A stretch of 15,796 nt of DNA from Methanomassiliicoccaceae archaeon (GCA_009786295.1 WQTN01000128.1:1-15796), one strand, 5' to 3'. Counted from the stretch's first letter, positions 1 to 7,630 are shown. Made by a program: numbers and translations. Notes: generated from the letters alone by a model not told the origin.

Positions 1-99
1 TTGTTAGGGTGGACCCTCCGTGGGAGTGAAATGGCAATGCCGGACAAATATCTGCGCTCAGCCTTCATTCTCAATTATGATTTCCTGAAAGCCCTTTAA
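1..99 (+). CDS. C-terminal end of an unidentified protein (partial)
   Basis: Frame 1 is open from the window edge to a TAA at 97-99 and gives a protein-like tail ending in YDFLKAL, six bases before the convergent stop codon of pth2. Thirty-two open codons are weak evidence alone, and I do not recognise the family. The competing reading is a minus-strand gene starting at ATG 66 (MKAERRYLSGIAISLP...) that would leave the window. It lacks a Shine-Dalgarno sequence and a well-placed TATA box, so I prefer the plus-strand tail, with low confidence. Confidence 0.35.
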   Translation: MLGWTLRGSEMAMPDKYLRSAFILNYDFLKAL

Positions 100-104
100 C
101 GGGT

Positions 105-446
105 TCAGAGCATTTTGAGCTCGCCTGTTATCTTGTCCAAGACGGCGGACGAAGCAGGGCCTATGCCGAGGCACGTGATGGTCCCCGGTTTGATCTCCGT
201 TCTCCCCGCGTCACAAATTACAGAATTGTTGATATCCTGAGCATCGGCGATCGCTTTGAACTCAAAGAGCTCTCTTTCCGAGTTTATCTTCAGGACTATT
301 AAGGGCTGGCCGCAGAGCGTCCATTTTTCGAACATATCTGAGTCTTTTTTCTTGATGCTCAGAGCGCAGTTGACCGCCGCATGTCCCGTCTGTGCTGCGA
401 TCTTTCCTTTGGACATCTTCAGATCGTCCCTCATCAGTATGACCAT
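105..446 (-). CDS. pth2: Peptidyl-tRNA hydrolase, archaeal/eukaryotic Pth2 type
   Basis: Pth2 cleaves the ester bond of peptidyl-tRNAs that fall off ribosomes, recycling tRNA in the cytoplasm. The 113-residue product has the family opening MVILMRDDLKMSKGKIAAQ followed by TGHAA, the later GRTEIKPGT segment and a C-terminal GIGPA segment, and matches the family length of about 115. The frame stays open upstream to 659, but I chose ATG 446 because a GAGG (plus-strand CCTC 455-458) lies 8 bases before it and family members begin at this point. A second possibility is ATG 485 (MFRIEFRSAEEYK...), for which a weak TATA-like TTTAT (511-515) lies about 28 bases upstream and could drive a leaderless mRNA. 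Stop TGA. The gene is divergent from the 562 gene and convergent with the partial frame at 1-99. Confidence 0.93.
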   Translation of the reverse strand: MVILMRDDLKMSKGKIAAQTGHAAVNCALSIKKKDSDMFEKWTLCGQPLIVLKINSERELFEFKAIADAQDINNSVICDAGRTEIKPGTITCLGIGPASSAVLDKITGELKML

Positions 447-561
447 TTTGTATTCCTCGGCACTTCGGAACTCGATACGGAACATATAGGGCGGAATGTT
501 CTTGTTAGTGATAAAGCTGTCAGTGCAATACGCTTTTAATTGGCGGCCATAATGCAGTATC
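447..561. promoter_or_regulatory. Divergent promoter region pth2 / DUF2703-like gene
   Basis: On the plus strand TTTTAAT (534-540) is centred about 25 bases before ATG 562, as expected for a leaderless archaeal transcript. On the minus strand a TTTAT element (511-515) could place transcription initiation near 485, leaving a short leader containing the GAGG that precedes the pth2 start. Positions are inferred from archaeal TATA-to-start spacing, not measured. Confidence 0.5.
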
Positions 562-957
562 ATGGCTATGATCGACATTGAGTATAGGCACTCATCCGAA
601 CCGCCGGAAGATGAGAACATAAGAAGGCAGTCCGTCGAGGAGATGTCGAAATACCTCAAAGGCCTGGTCTATGAGATGCAGATGTCTGATATCTCTTCAA
701 AATTCATAAGCACAGAGAAGGAAGGACCCAATGCACTCATCATCAACGGAAAGAGGGTGCAGGATATACTCGAAGGGCTGGAGATCAAGATGCTCGATTC
801 GGAAGACAGCTGCGATCACGGAAAGGTCGGCATGGTAAGTTTCGGGCGCCCGGTACTTGATTGGAGGAAAGACGTGATAGAGGATATCCCGGATGTTCTG
901 GTCAAGAATGCGATATCAAAAACATATGCCGACATTGTAAAGAACAGAATCCTTTAA
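562..957 (+). CDS. Small conserved protein, possibly a cysteine-depleted DUF2703 relative
   Basis: This 131-residue soluble protein has no signal peptide or membrane segment. Its layout recalls DUF2703: a first strand MIDIEYRH, a helix with SVEEMSKYLKGL, an extended segment with NALIINGKRVQDILEGL (compare the family's N-x-I-x-I-x-G-x-P-L-E-x-W/I-L), and a C-terminal helix EDIPDVLVKNAISK (family: IPxELIxKA). DUF2703 proteins usually carry CxxC-type cysteines after the first strand and after the middle motif. Here the first pair is absent and only one Cys remains (DSCDH). The family call comes from memory of the pattern and is tentative; function unknown. ATG 562 is chosen because a TATA-like TTTTAAT lies about 25 bases upstream and there is no Shine-Dalgarno. 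ATG 568 is an alternative. It ends 24 bases before tgtA, on the same strand. Confidence 0.8.
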   Translation: MAMIDIEYRHSSEPPEDENIRRQSVEEMSKYLKGLVYEMQMSDISSKFISTEKEGPNALIINGKRVQDILEGLEIKMLDSEDSCDHGKVGMVSFGRPVLDWRKDVIEDIPDVLVKNAISKTYADIVKNRIL

Positions 958-958
958 T
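953..958 (+). promoter_or_regulatory. Putative TATA box for tgtA overlapping the upstream stop codon
   Basis: TTTAAT contains the TAA stop of the preceding gene and is centred about 26 bases before the tgtA ATG (982). tgtA has no Shine-Dalgarno, which fits leaderless transcription from this element. Read-through from the upstream gene is equally possible. Confidence 0.35.
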
Positions 959-981
959 CCCGCGACCATATCTACTGCCTG

Positions 982-2910
982 ATGTTTGAGGTTGTTAAAA
1001 GAGACGGGCTTGCCAGAATAGGTAAGTTTCAGACGAGGTCCGGAGTGTTGGAGACGCCAGCTCTCCTCCCGGTGGTAAATCCGAAGATATGCACTGTGTC
1101 CCCGAGAGAGCTCTACGAAGAGTTCGGATTCAGGGCAATAATAACCAACTCATATATCATCAAGAACAACCCCGAACTGAAAGCAAAGGCCCAGGAGGTC
1201 GGACTCCATGAGATGCTGGATTTCCCCGGAGTGATAATGACAGATTCCGGAACATTCCAGAGTCATATGTACGGCGAGGTCGAGGTCACGAATGAAGAGA
1301 TGGTAGGATTCCAGAAGAACATCGGGACCGACATCGGGACCGTTCTCGACATTTTCACAGAACCGTATTGGACAAAGGAGCAAACGGCTGATTCGATAGA
1401 GATCACCCTTGAGAGGACGAAAGAAGCCTGTGATATGAAGGGGGACATGATGATCAACGGCGTTATCCAGGGCTCGGTGTATCAGGATCTCAGGGAATAC
1501 TGCGCAAGGAGCATGGCACCGATGGATGTCGATGTCCACCCAATAGGCGGCGTCGTCCCCCTCATGGAGCAGTACAGGTATCTTGAGCTTGTTGACGTGG
1601 TGATCTCTTCCAAGAGGGGGCTGAACCCGAACAGGCCGGTGCATCTTTTCGGTGCGGGACATCCTATGGTGCTGGCCCTCGCGGTTCTGATGGGGTGCGA
1701 CCTTTTCGATTCGGCATCCTACGCAAAGTTCGCCAGAGACGACAGGATGATGTTCATCGACGGCACTTACCGTTTGCAGGACATGCAGTCTCTAGACTGC
1801 AACTGTCCTGCATGCAGAGGGCTTACTTTGGAAGCCCTCAGAAAGATGGAGAAGAAAGAGAAGGAAAGAACCATCGCAAAACACAACCTTTACCAGATAA
1901 CGAATGAACTTGCACTTGTGAAAAGATACGTCAGGGAAGGCAGGCTGTGGGAGTTGGCAGAGATGCGGTGCAGATCGCATCCGGCCCTGCTCGATGCGCT
2001 GAGGAGGCTGGAAGAGCATTGGGATTTCATGGAGAGATACGATCCTATCAGCAGGGACGGCGCTATGTTCTACACCGGAGCGGAGACAAGAGGAAGGCCG
2101 GTGTTCGGAAGATACATATCCAGATTATGGGACAGGTACATTCCGGCGACCGATAAGGCCGCCCTGTTCTACGACGAGGACAGCAAACCGTACAGCAGGG
2201 CAATGGCGGCGGATTTCAATAGGGCAAGAAAAGCGGGGTATACGCCGGTGGTCGTTTCCCCGTTCGGACCGGTGCCCGCAGAATTAGATGAGCTGTACCC
2301 CATCGCGCAGTCAGTGTTCCCCAAGATACTGGATTCCGATACACTGATAGAATCGGAATCGCTCACTGTCAACTTCCTCGAACACAAATTCACTGAAACC
2401 ATAAACGGCAGCGATATAACAGACGACGGCACCGAAGTATACGACCCAGATATGATAAGGGCGAAGGCGGTATCCAGATATCAGTTCGGCATCGATGCGA
2501 CCGATGCTCTGTTCAGAGGGAAGATAGAGCTGGTCATAAGCAAGAACACAGGTAAGATAAGGAACGTCATCTCCGACGGAGAGCACATACTGTCAATGCG
2601 CGCCGGAGATGGGCTGTACACGTTAAGGAAAGAAGGAGCGGACAGGATAGTCTCGGCGGTCCCCGCTCCGTTCATGAGGGTCAGGGTCTCTGACGATGCA
2701 GTTCCGTTCGTATCGGAAGGAAAGAACGTGTTCTGTCAGTTCGTCACAGAATGCGACAAAGAACTGAGGCCGATGGAAGAGGCCATCGTCACAGATGGAA
2801 ATGACAAAGTGATCGCCACAGGCCGCATGATTCTGGTGGCGGAAGAGATAAGTTCATTCAAAAAGGGAGTCGCCGTCAAGGTCAGGAGCGGGGCCGGAGA
2901 CGAGACCTGA
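982..2910 (+). CDS. tgtA: tRNA-guanine(15) transglycosylase (archaeosine biosynthesis)
   Basis: ArcTGT exchanges G15 in the D-loop of archaeal tRNAs for preQ0, the first step toward archaeosine, which stabilises the tRNA core. The 642-residue length matches full-size archaeal TgtA. The N-terminal TIM barrel contains the catalytic segment MTDSGTFQS (Asp88) and the downstream GCDLFDSASYAKFARDDR segment that supplies the nucleophilic Asp (240 or 243). The zinc site is DCNCPACRG (Cys273, Cys275, Cys278) with His301. Residues of about 565-640 form a C-terminal PUA domain (ISDGEHILSMRAGDG onward), the archaeal hallmark that separates it from bacterial Tgt. Start ATG 982 gives the family's N-terminus; stop TGA. 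The last 57 bases overlap the convergent pcc1. ArcS/QueF-like/GAT-QueC partners are not in the window. Confidence 0.97.
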   Translation: MFEVVKRDGLARIGKFQTRSGVLETPALLPVVNPKICTVSPRELYEEFGFRAIITNSYIIKNNPELKAKAQEVGLHEMLDFPGVIMTDSGTFQSHMYGEVEVTNEEMVGFQKNIGTDIGTVLDIFTEPYWTKEQTADSIEITLERTKEACDMKGDMMINGVIQGSVYQDLREYCARSMAPMDVDVHPIGGVVPLMEQYRYLELVDVVISSKRGLNPNRPVHLFGAGHPMVLALAVLMGCDLFDSASYAKFARDDRMMFIDGTYRLQDMQSLDCNCPACRGLTLEALRKMEKKEKERTIAKHNLYQITNELALVKRYVREGRLWELAEMRCRSHPALLDALRRLEEHWDFMERYDPISRDGAMFYTGAETRGRPVFGRYISRLWDRYIPATDKAALFYDEDSKPYSRAMAADFNRARKAGYTPVVVSPFGPVPAELDELYPIAQSVFPKILDSDTLIESESLTVNFLEHKFTETINGSDITDDGTEVYDPDMIRAKAVSRYQFGIDATDALFRGKIELVISKNTGKIRNVISDGEHILSMRAGDGLYTLRKEGADRIVSAVPAPFMRVRVSDDAVPFVSEGKNVFCQFVTECDKELRPMEEAIVTDGNDKVIATGRMILVAEEISSFKKGVAVKVRSGAGDET

Positions 2911-3117
2911 GGCCTCCTCGGCGGCCTTTATGCAGGCCATGAGGTCATCAGCGGCATTGCGCAGGCTCCCGGCGTTATCTGAAGAGATACTCATCAGCAG
3001 CACGTTTCCGCACAGCTCCGTTGCAACATACCCTTCATTATCGGGAGCCACAGAGTCGAAGACAGCTTTTGCCATCTTTTCATCATCATACTCTATGCGG
3101 AGGTCAAGCGTGATCAT
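2854..3117 (-). CDS. pcc1: KEOPS complex subunit Pcc1
   Basis: Pcc1 is the dimerisation subunit of KEOPS, the complex (with Kae1, Bud32, Cgi121) that makes the t6A modification at A37 of ANN-decoding tRNAs. The 87-residue product begins MITLDLRIEYDDEKMAKAVF and continues PDNEGYV and NAADDLMACIKAAEEA, the strand-strand-helix layout of the CTAG/Pcc1 family. About 15-20 residues after the last helix (GLVSGPAPDLDG...) are acidic and extend into the convergent tgtA 3' end. I chose ATG 3117, 4 bases after the leuB stop, because it gives the family's N-terminus; the frame is open to 3171 inside leuB. It is the last gene of the leu operon and probably translated by coupling. Stop TGA. Confidence 0.85.
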   Translation of the reverse strand: MITLDLRIEYDDEKMAKAVFDSVAPDNEGYVATELCGNVLLMSISSDNAGSLRNAADDLMACIKAAEEASGLVSGPAPDLDGDSLFE

Positions 3118-3121
3118 AGGT

Positions 3122-4240
3122 TCACTTCTTCTGTCCCAAAATATATCTGCAGATCGCTTCTCCGACCTCATCTGTGGTCAGTTTTCCGCCTAGGTCTGGT
3201 GTTGTAAGCCCTTTGTCAAGGCAGTCCCTTACGGACCTTCTGAGCATTTCGCCTTCTTCCTGGTAACCTTGGTTCTCAAGCAGCATCCTTGCCGCAAGCA
3301 CCGCCGCAATAGGGTTGGCCTTCTTTTGGCCGGCAATGTCCGGCGCAGACCCGTGGATCGGCTCGAACATGCTGACCCCGTTCGGATTTATGTTGCCGCT
3401 CCCGCCCATACCCAGACCTCCCTGGAGCTGCGAACCGAGGTCTGTGAGTATATCTCCGAACAGGTTAGGGACCGCGACCGTGCCGAACGTCTCGGGCCTG
3501 ACTATCATCGCCATTGCCATGGCATCGACGAACATATACTCCAACGCGATCCCGTGCTCTTTGGACTTCTCTTCAAAGATGGATCTCTGCATGCCGTAGA
3601 TATGGGTGCAGACATTCGCTTTATCGACGAGCGTGACCTTTTTGTCGCCTCTTGCCTTTGCGTAGTTGAAGGCATAATCCGCGAATCTTGTGATGCCCTT
3701 CCTTGAAAGCAGACCTATCTCGAATGCGAAATCATCATTATTCGAAGAATTCGTTCTAAGGTCTATCTGAAGGTCATACATCTCTCTTTTTACATTGACG
3801 CGCGCATCCTTCCGGTCTCTGCCGAATGTCCCTCCGGCGCCCATGTAGAAGTCTTCTGTGTTCTCTCTGAGGAAATGGATATCGAAGGGGACCTCTCTTT
3901 TCAGAGGCACCAAGGGGAACCAGGATGTCACCGGCCTGAGGTTGATATATTGGTCGAACACGGCCCTCATTTTCAGAAGGATGCCCTGTTCCAGTATCCC
4001 CGGTTTGACCCTCGGGTCGCCGATCGCACCGAAATAGATGGCATCTTTTTTCCTAAGAGAGTCTGTGTCCTCGTCAGTAAGAAGTTCGCCGCTTTTCAGA
4101 TACCTCTCGGATCCTATGTCGAACAGTTCACCGTCATAGTCGAAGGACGAGATCTCGCATACGGCGTCCAGGACCTTCAGCCCTACGTCTATGACCTCTT
4201 TTCCGATGCCGTCTCCCGGTATTATTGCGAGATGTTTCAA
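3122..4240 (-). CDS. leuB: 3-isopropylmalate dehydrogenase (beta-decarboxylating dehydrogenase family)
   Basis: LeuB oxidises and decarboxylates 3-isopropylmalate to 2-oxoisocaproate with NAD+. The 372-residue protein opens with IIPGDGIGKEV, has substrate arginines in KMRAVFDQYINLRP (Arg92, Arg102) and LRENTED (Arg125), the catalytic Lys207 (VDKANV), metal Asp263 and Asp267 (FGDILTD), and an NAD-type HGSAPDIAGQ loop (Asp301). Asn/Glu in LRENTED and the long FDQYINLRP element resemble the tartrate/isocitrate branch of the family more than classical bacterial LeuB (RELTGG), so isopropylmalate specificity rests largely on the flanking leuA, leuC and leuD. The start is TTG 4240: its TTG overlaps the leuD TGA, and a strong AAGGAGGG (plus-strand 4247-4254) lies 6 bases upstream, inside leuD. 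Stop TGA. Homoisocitrate dehydrogenase (AksF) is the main alternative. Confidence 0.85.
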   Translation of the reverse strand: MKHLAIIPGDGIGKEVIDVGLKVLDAVCEISSFDYDGELFDIGSERYLKSGELLTDEDTDSLRKKDAIYFGAIGDPRVKPGILEQGILLKMRAVFDQYINLRPVTSWFPLVPLKREVPFDIHFLRENTEDFYMGAGGTFGRDRKDARVNVKREMYDLQIDLRTNSSNNDDFAFEIGLLSRKGITRFADYAFNYAKARGDKKVTLVDKANVCTHIYGMQRSIFEEKSKEHGIALEYMFVDAMAMAMIVRPETFGTVAVPNLFGDILTDLGSQLQGGLGMGGSGNINPNGVSMFEPIHGSAPDIAGQKKANPIAAVLAARMLLENQGYQEEGEMLRRSVRDCLDKGLTTPDLGGKLTTDEVGEAICRYILGQKK

Positions 4241-4722
4241 AATTTACCCTCCTTGATCAAATTGATGAGTCCGCCGCATTCTATGAGCTGCGTTATGAAG
4301 GGAGGATACTTCTGGAAACCGAATTCCTTTCCGTTATCCAGATCTCTGATCTTCCCGCTGTCGGTGCACACCTCTGCGGCATCTCCCTCCTTTATGTCCG
4401 TCTTGCATTCCACCAGCAGCAGTCCGATATTCATGGAGTTGCGGTAGAATATACGTGCGAAGGATTCGGCCACGATGCATGAGAAACCTGCCTGTATCAG
4501 CGCCAGCGGGGCATGCTCTCTGGACGATCCGCACCCGAAGTTCTTCCCCGCCACCAGTATGTCCCCTTTCTTTATTTCTTTGGAGACACCCGGCCTTACT
4601 TTTTCAAATATGAAGTCGTTCAGATAGGTCAGGTTAGAGGATACCAGGCGCTCAGCCGGTATTATCTGATCCGTATCGACATTGTCCCCGAACCTCCAGA
4701 CATTTCCTTCTATCTTTACCAT
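4237..4722 (-). CDS. leuD: 3-isopropylmalate dehydratase small subunit
   Basis: LeuD carries the swivelling domain of isopropylmalate isomerase, which with LeuC converts 2-isopropylmalate to 3-isopropylmalate. The 161-residue length is typical. It shows GDNVDTDQIIPAER near the N-terminus and the GCGSSREH active-site motif (residues 63-70). In the substrate loop the residues are RLVSS; the arginine that homoaconitase small subunits carry in a YLRT motif is replaced by Val, which argues for isopropylmalate rather than homoaconitate. The frame is open far upstream (to 5094) in the shadow of leuC, but GGAGGGG precedes two adjacent ATGs. ATG 4722 has the better spacing (about 7 bases); ATG 4725 overlaps the leuC TGA as TGATG. 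Stop TGA overlaps the TTG of leuB. Confidence 0.93.
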   Translation of the reverse strand: MVKIEGNVWRFGDNVDTDQIIPAERLVSSNLTYLNDFIFEKVRPGVSKEIKKGDILVAGKNFGCGSSREHAPLALIQAGFSCIVAESFARIFYRNSMNIGLLLVECKTDIKEGDAAEVCTDSGKIRDLDNGKEFGFQKYPPFITQLIECGGLINLIKEGKF

Positions 4723-4724
4723 CA

Positions 4725-5981
4725 TCACCCCTCCAGTTGATCCGGCGTTACGATCCTGCCTGCGATTGCCGACGCAGCGACGACCTCCGGTCCCGCAAGG
4801 TATACTTCCGAGTTCTTGTCCCCCATCCTTCCGATGAAGTTCCTGTTGGTGGACGAGACCGCTTTCTCTCCCGCCGCAAGTATCCCCATGTATCCTCCCA
4901 GGCATGCGCCGCATGTCGGACCGGATATGAATGCTCCTGCATCCAGGAAGATGGTCATCAGTCCCTCGTCTATCATCTGCCTGTATACTTTTTGCGTCGC
5001 GGGAACAACCAGGAACCTGACATCGCGGTGCACTTTCCTTCCTTTTATTACAGCGGCAGCGGCGCGCATATCCTCGATGCGCCCGTTCGTGCATGATCCG
5101 AGATATGCCTGGTCTATCCTCACATCTGAGTCCTTCACAGCGCGGCCGTTGCTTGGCAGGTGCGGGAATGCGACCATGGATTCGATCTTCGAGAGATCAT
5201 ATCTCAGTATCTGGCAGTATTCTGCATCATGGTCTGCCGAGACCGGAGCATATTCTCCTCTCACAGTATCTTTGATATATTCTTTTGTAAGTTCGTCGCA
5301 GGGGAATATGCCGGCCTTGCCGCCGGCCTCTATCGCCATATTGGAGACGGAAAGTCTGTCGGCGACGCTCATGTTCCCAACGCCGTTGCCGTGGAACTCG
5401 AATGCCTTGTAGTTTGCTCCGTCCACTCCGATATCGGCGATGATCCTGATGATGAGGTCTTTCCCGCCGATGTTCTTTCTGAACTTGCCGGTCAGCTCAA
5501 CCTTTATTGTCTCCGGCACTTTGAACCACAGCTTTCCGGTGGCGAATGCGACCGCCGCCTCGGTAGAGCCTATGCCGGTAGAGAATGCGTTTATGCCGCC
5601 GTAAGTGCAGGTATGGGAATCAGCGCCGACAATGAGCCTTCCCGGAGCGGCGAAACCTTCTTCGATCATGATCTGATGGCATACTCCGCCCTTTCCGACC
5701 TCATAATAGTTGTTTATCTTATGATTCCTGGCAAAGTCCCTCATCTCTTTGGCCTGTTCCGCAGAAGCGACGTCTTTGTTCGGGACGTAGTGGTCGGGTA
5801 TGAGCACCATCTTGTCTCTGAATATCTTTCCAGAGCCGATCTTTTCGTACTCCCTGAATGCGATAGGCCCCGTAACGTCGTTGACCATCACGTAATCCAC
5901 GTCAGCAATGACGATCTGGCCGGCCTTTGCGTCGGTGCCGGATCTGCTGGAGAATATCTTTTCAGCGATTGTTTTTCCCAT
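4725..5981 (-). CDS. leuC: 3-isopropylmalate dehydratase large subunit (archaeal type)
   Basis: LeuC is the 4Fe-4S aconitase-family subunit that, with LeuD, isomerises isopropylmalate. The 418-residue length is that of the short archaeal-type LeuC/HacA group. Cluster ligands are Cys297 in YLGSCTNGR and Cys357 and Cys360 in GPTCGACLGG. GADSHTCTYGG (from residue 119) and the HGNGVGNMSVADRLSVSNMA segment are also family features. ATG 5981 overlaps the leuA stop as TAATG, with GAGG (plus-strand 5990-5993) 8 bases upstream, so translation is probably coupled. The cluster makes activity oxygen-sensitive and dependent on Fe-S assembly, for which iscS and iscU lie 6 kb away. Confidence 0.94.
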   Translation of the reverse strand: MGKTIAEKIFSSRSGTDAKAGQIVIADVDYVMVNDVTGPIAFREYEKIGSGKIFRDKMVLIPDHYVPNKDVASAEQAKEMRDFARNHKINNYYEVGKGGVCHQIMIEEGFAAPGRLIVGADSHTCTYGGINAFSTGIGSTEAAVAFATGKLWFKVPETIKVELTGKFRKNIGGKDLIIRIIADIGVDGANYKAFEFHGNGVGNMSVADRLSVSNMAIEAGGKAGIFPCDELTKEYIKDTVRGEYAPVSADHDAEYCQILRYDLSKIESMVAFPHLPSNGRAVKDSDVRIDQAYLGSCTNGRIEDMRAAAAVIKGRKVHRDVRFLVVPATQKVYRQMIDEGLMTIFLDAGAFISGPTCGACLGGYMGILAAGEKAVSSTNRNFIGRMGDKNSEVYLAGPEVVAASAIAGRIVTPDQLEG

Positions 5982-7573
5982 TATGCATTCCTCTGTCTTG
6001 CGAAGTCCCTGTTTATTGCGGCCATCGTTGCGTCTACGGATGTTTCGACAATATCTAAACCAACCGCTTTTCCAACGGACAAAGCACCATCGTTCTGCAC
6101 ATTCATGACCATCACGGTCACTTCGCAGATGGAATCGCTCTTTCCGGTTATGGCGCTCAGTTTGTACTCTTCCATTGTTATGTTGTCGTTGATGGCTTTT
6201 CTTATGGCATTGATGGCGGCATCCACCGGCCCTACGCCCACATCTGCGGCCGTCCTTTTATCGCTGTTGCCTATCGTTACTGTGACGACAGCCGCCGAGG
6301 TAGTGTTCTTTCCGGTCAACACCGTCAGTTCGTCCAATGAGACCATCTTTGTTTTTGTGTCATTTTTCCACATTATGTTATCGACTATCGCCAGCAGTTC
6401 GGCATCATCGATCATCTTACCGCCTATGGCGATCTTTTTGACAGTTTCCAGCAGTTCGTCCATCTGCTCTGCAGGGAACCTGACCCCAAGGACATCCAGC
6501 CTTCCTTGTATAGAATGCGCGCCCGAGTGCTTGCCTATGACTATTGCTCTGTCCGCGCCCACCAGTTCCGGTTTGAACGGCTCGTATGTCAGGGAGTTGT
6601 TCATCACGCCGTGCACATGTATCCCCGATTCATGCGCGAAAGCATTCTTTCCGACTATCGGTTTATTGCCTGCGGCAGTGAAACCGGTGACCCTTTCGAC
6701 CAGTTTTGATGTCTGACCGATCTTGCTCAGGTCTACCGTCTGGATGCCGTAATTCGCGAACAGGTTCACCGCTATCTCTTCCAGCGCGGCATTGCCGCAC
6801 CTTTCGCCTATGCCGTTCATACAGACATGGCATATCGTCGCCCCGGCATCTATGGCGGCAATGGAGTTGGCAACAGCCAGCCCCATATCGTTATGGCAGT
6901 GCACCGAGATCGGGATGCTCAGTGTGTTTTTCAGTTCGCCTATCAGATAACTCATAGCGCGAGGTATTATGACTCCCACTGTGTCCGGTATGTTCACGGA
7001 ATCCGCGCCGGCATCCTGGACTTCCGTCAGTATCTCTTTCAGGAAACCGAGGTCGGAACGTGTCGCGTCCTCGCATGAGAACTGTACTTTCAAGCCGTGG
7101 GCCTTTGCATATTCCACGACCTCCACTGCTTTGGACTTTACCTGCTCCGGACTCATTTTCAGCTTATATTCCATGTGCAGATCGGAGGTCGCGATGAATG
7201 TGTGCACCATCCCTATGCCTGTATCTATAACGGCATCAACGTCCGATTTCACTGCACGCGCCAGACTGCATACCTGAGCATCCAGATTGGACTTGCCCAA
7301 TTTTGTCAATACTTCTTTCTCCATTTTGCCGGAAGCAGCGAACCCGGCCTCCAGGATGTCCACTCCGAGATCATCGAGGGCAAGAGCGATACGTATCTTA
7401 TCATCCCGGCTCAGCGCGATTCCCGGGACCTGCTCGCCATCCCTCAGAGTGGTATCAAAGATATCTATGTCTTTGATGCGGCCCACACCAGAGAGCGCGA
7501 GCTGGTTGTAAGGGCTTACTGCCAGCATTTTTTCCAAATCCTTAGCGCTTTCACTGGTTTGTTGCTTTTTCAT
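5981..7573 (-). CDS. leuA: 2-isopropylmalate synthase
   Basis: LeuA condenses acetyl-CoA with 2-oxoisovalerate, the committed step of leucine synthesis. The 530-residue protein has the DRE-TIM barrel: FDTTLRDGEQ (Arg44, Asp45), the metal motif HCHND (His225, His227), NGIGERCGNA (from 253) and HESGIHV. Residues of about 410-525 form the C-terminal LeuA regulatory domain (SLDELTVLTG to AAINRDF), which binds leucine or isoleucine as feedback inhibitor. Homocitrate synthase AksA lacks this domain, and EAGF, SLARAVKSD and DTVGVIIPRAM look more like archaeal LeuA than citramalate synthase CimA, which remains the alternative. I chose ATG 7573, preceded by GGTGAT (plus-strand 7578-7583); a TTG at 7585 in the same frame would add four residues. 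Stop TAA overlaps the leuC start. It is the first gene of the operon, behind a leader with a Leu-rich mini-ORF. Confidence 0.92.
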   Translation of the reverse strand: MKKQQTSESAKDLEKMLAVSPYNQLALSGVGRIKDIDIFDTTLRDGEQVPGIALSRDDKIRIALALDDLGVDILEAGFAASGKMEKEVLTKLGKSNLDAQVCSLARAVKSDVDAVIDTGIGMVHTFIATSDLHMEYKLKMSPEQVKSKAVEVVEYAKAHGLKVQFSCEDATRSDLGFLKEILTEVQDAGADSVNIPDTVGVIIPRAMSYLIGELKNTLSIPISVHCHNDMGLAVANSIAAIDAGATICHVCMNGIGERCGNAALEEIAVNLFANYGIQTVDLSKIGQTSKLVERVTGFTAAGNKPIVGKNAFAHESGIHVHGVMNNSLTYEPFKPELVGADRAIVIGKHSGAHSIQGRLDVLGVRFPAEQMDELLETVKKIAIGGKMIDDAELLAIVDNIMWKNDTKTKMVSLDELTVLTGKNTTSAAVVTVTIGNSDKRTAADVGVGPVDAAINAIRKAINDNITMEEYKLSAITGKSDSICEVTVMVMNVQNDGALSVGKAVGLDIVETSVDATMAAINRDFARQRNA

Positions 7574-7600
7574 AAAAATCACCAAACCGTCCTTGCTTTC

Positions 7601-7630
7601 ACTGTCTTATCTAAGAAGAATAAGTTCAGT
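7601..7630 (-). promoter_or_regulatory. Predicted RNA hairpin overlapping the leader Leu codons
   Basis: In the minus-strand transcript CUUAU pairs with AUAAG around the 9-base loop UCUUCUUAG, and, after an AA/A internal loop, ACUG pairs with CAGU. The hairpin begins at codon 7 of the leader peptide and its stem and loop contain Leu codons 9, 11 and 12 and the stop codon, so a ribosome on these codons would melt it. The fold was found by eye and its energy was not computed. Confidence 0.45.

Noticed and set aside
1..66. Minus-strand gene start MKAERRYLSGIAISLP running off the left edge
   Set aside because: No Shine-Dalgarno and no TATA element at the right distance; kept only as an alternative to the plus-strand tail.
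4723..5094. Upstream extension of the leuD frame to 285 residues
   Set aside because: The extension lies wholly inside leuC in another frame, is Arg-rich and unlike LeuD; strong Shine-Dalgarno and family N-terminus support ATG 4722/4725.
5160..6716. 518-codon plus-strand open frame
   Set aside because: It is antisense to leuC and leuA, both of which match their families over full length; the translation is Ser/Cys-rich shadow sequence.
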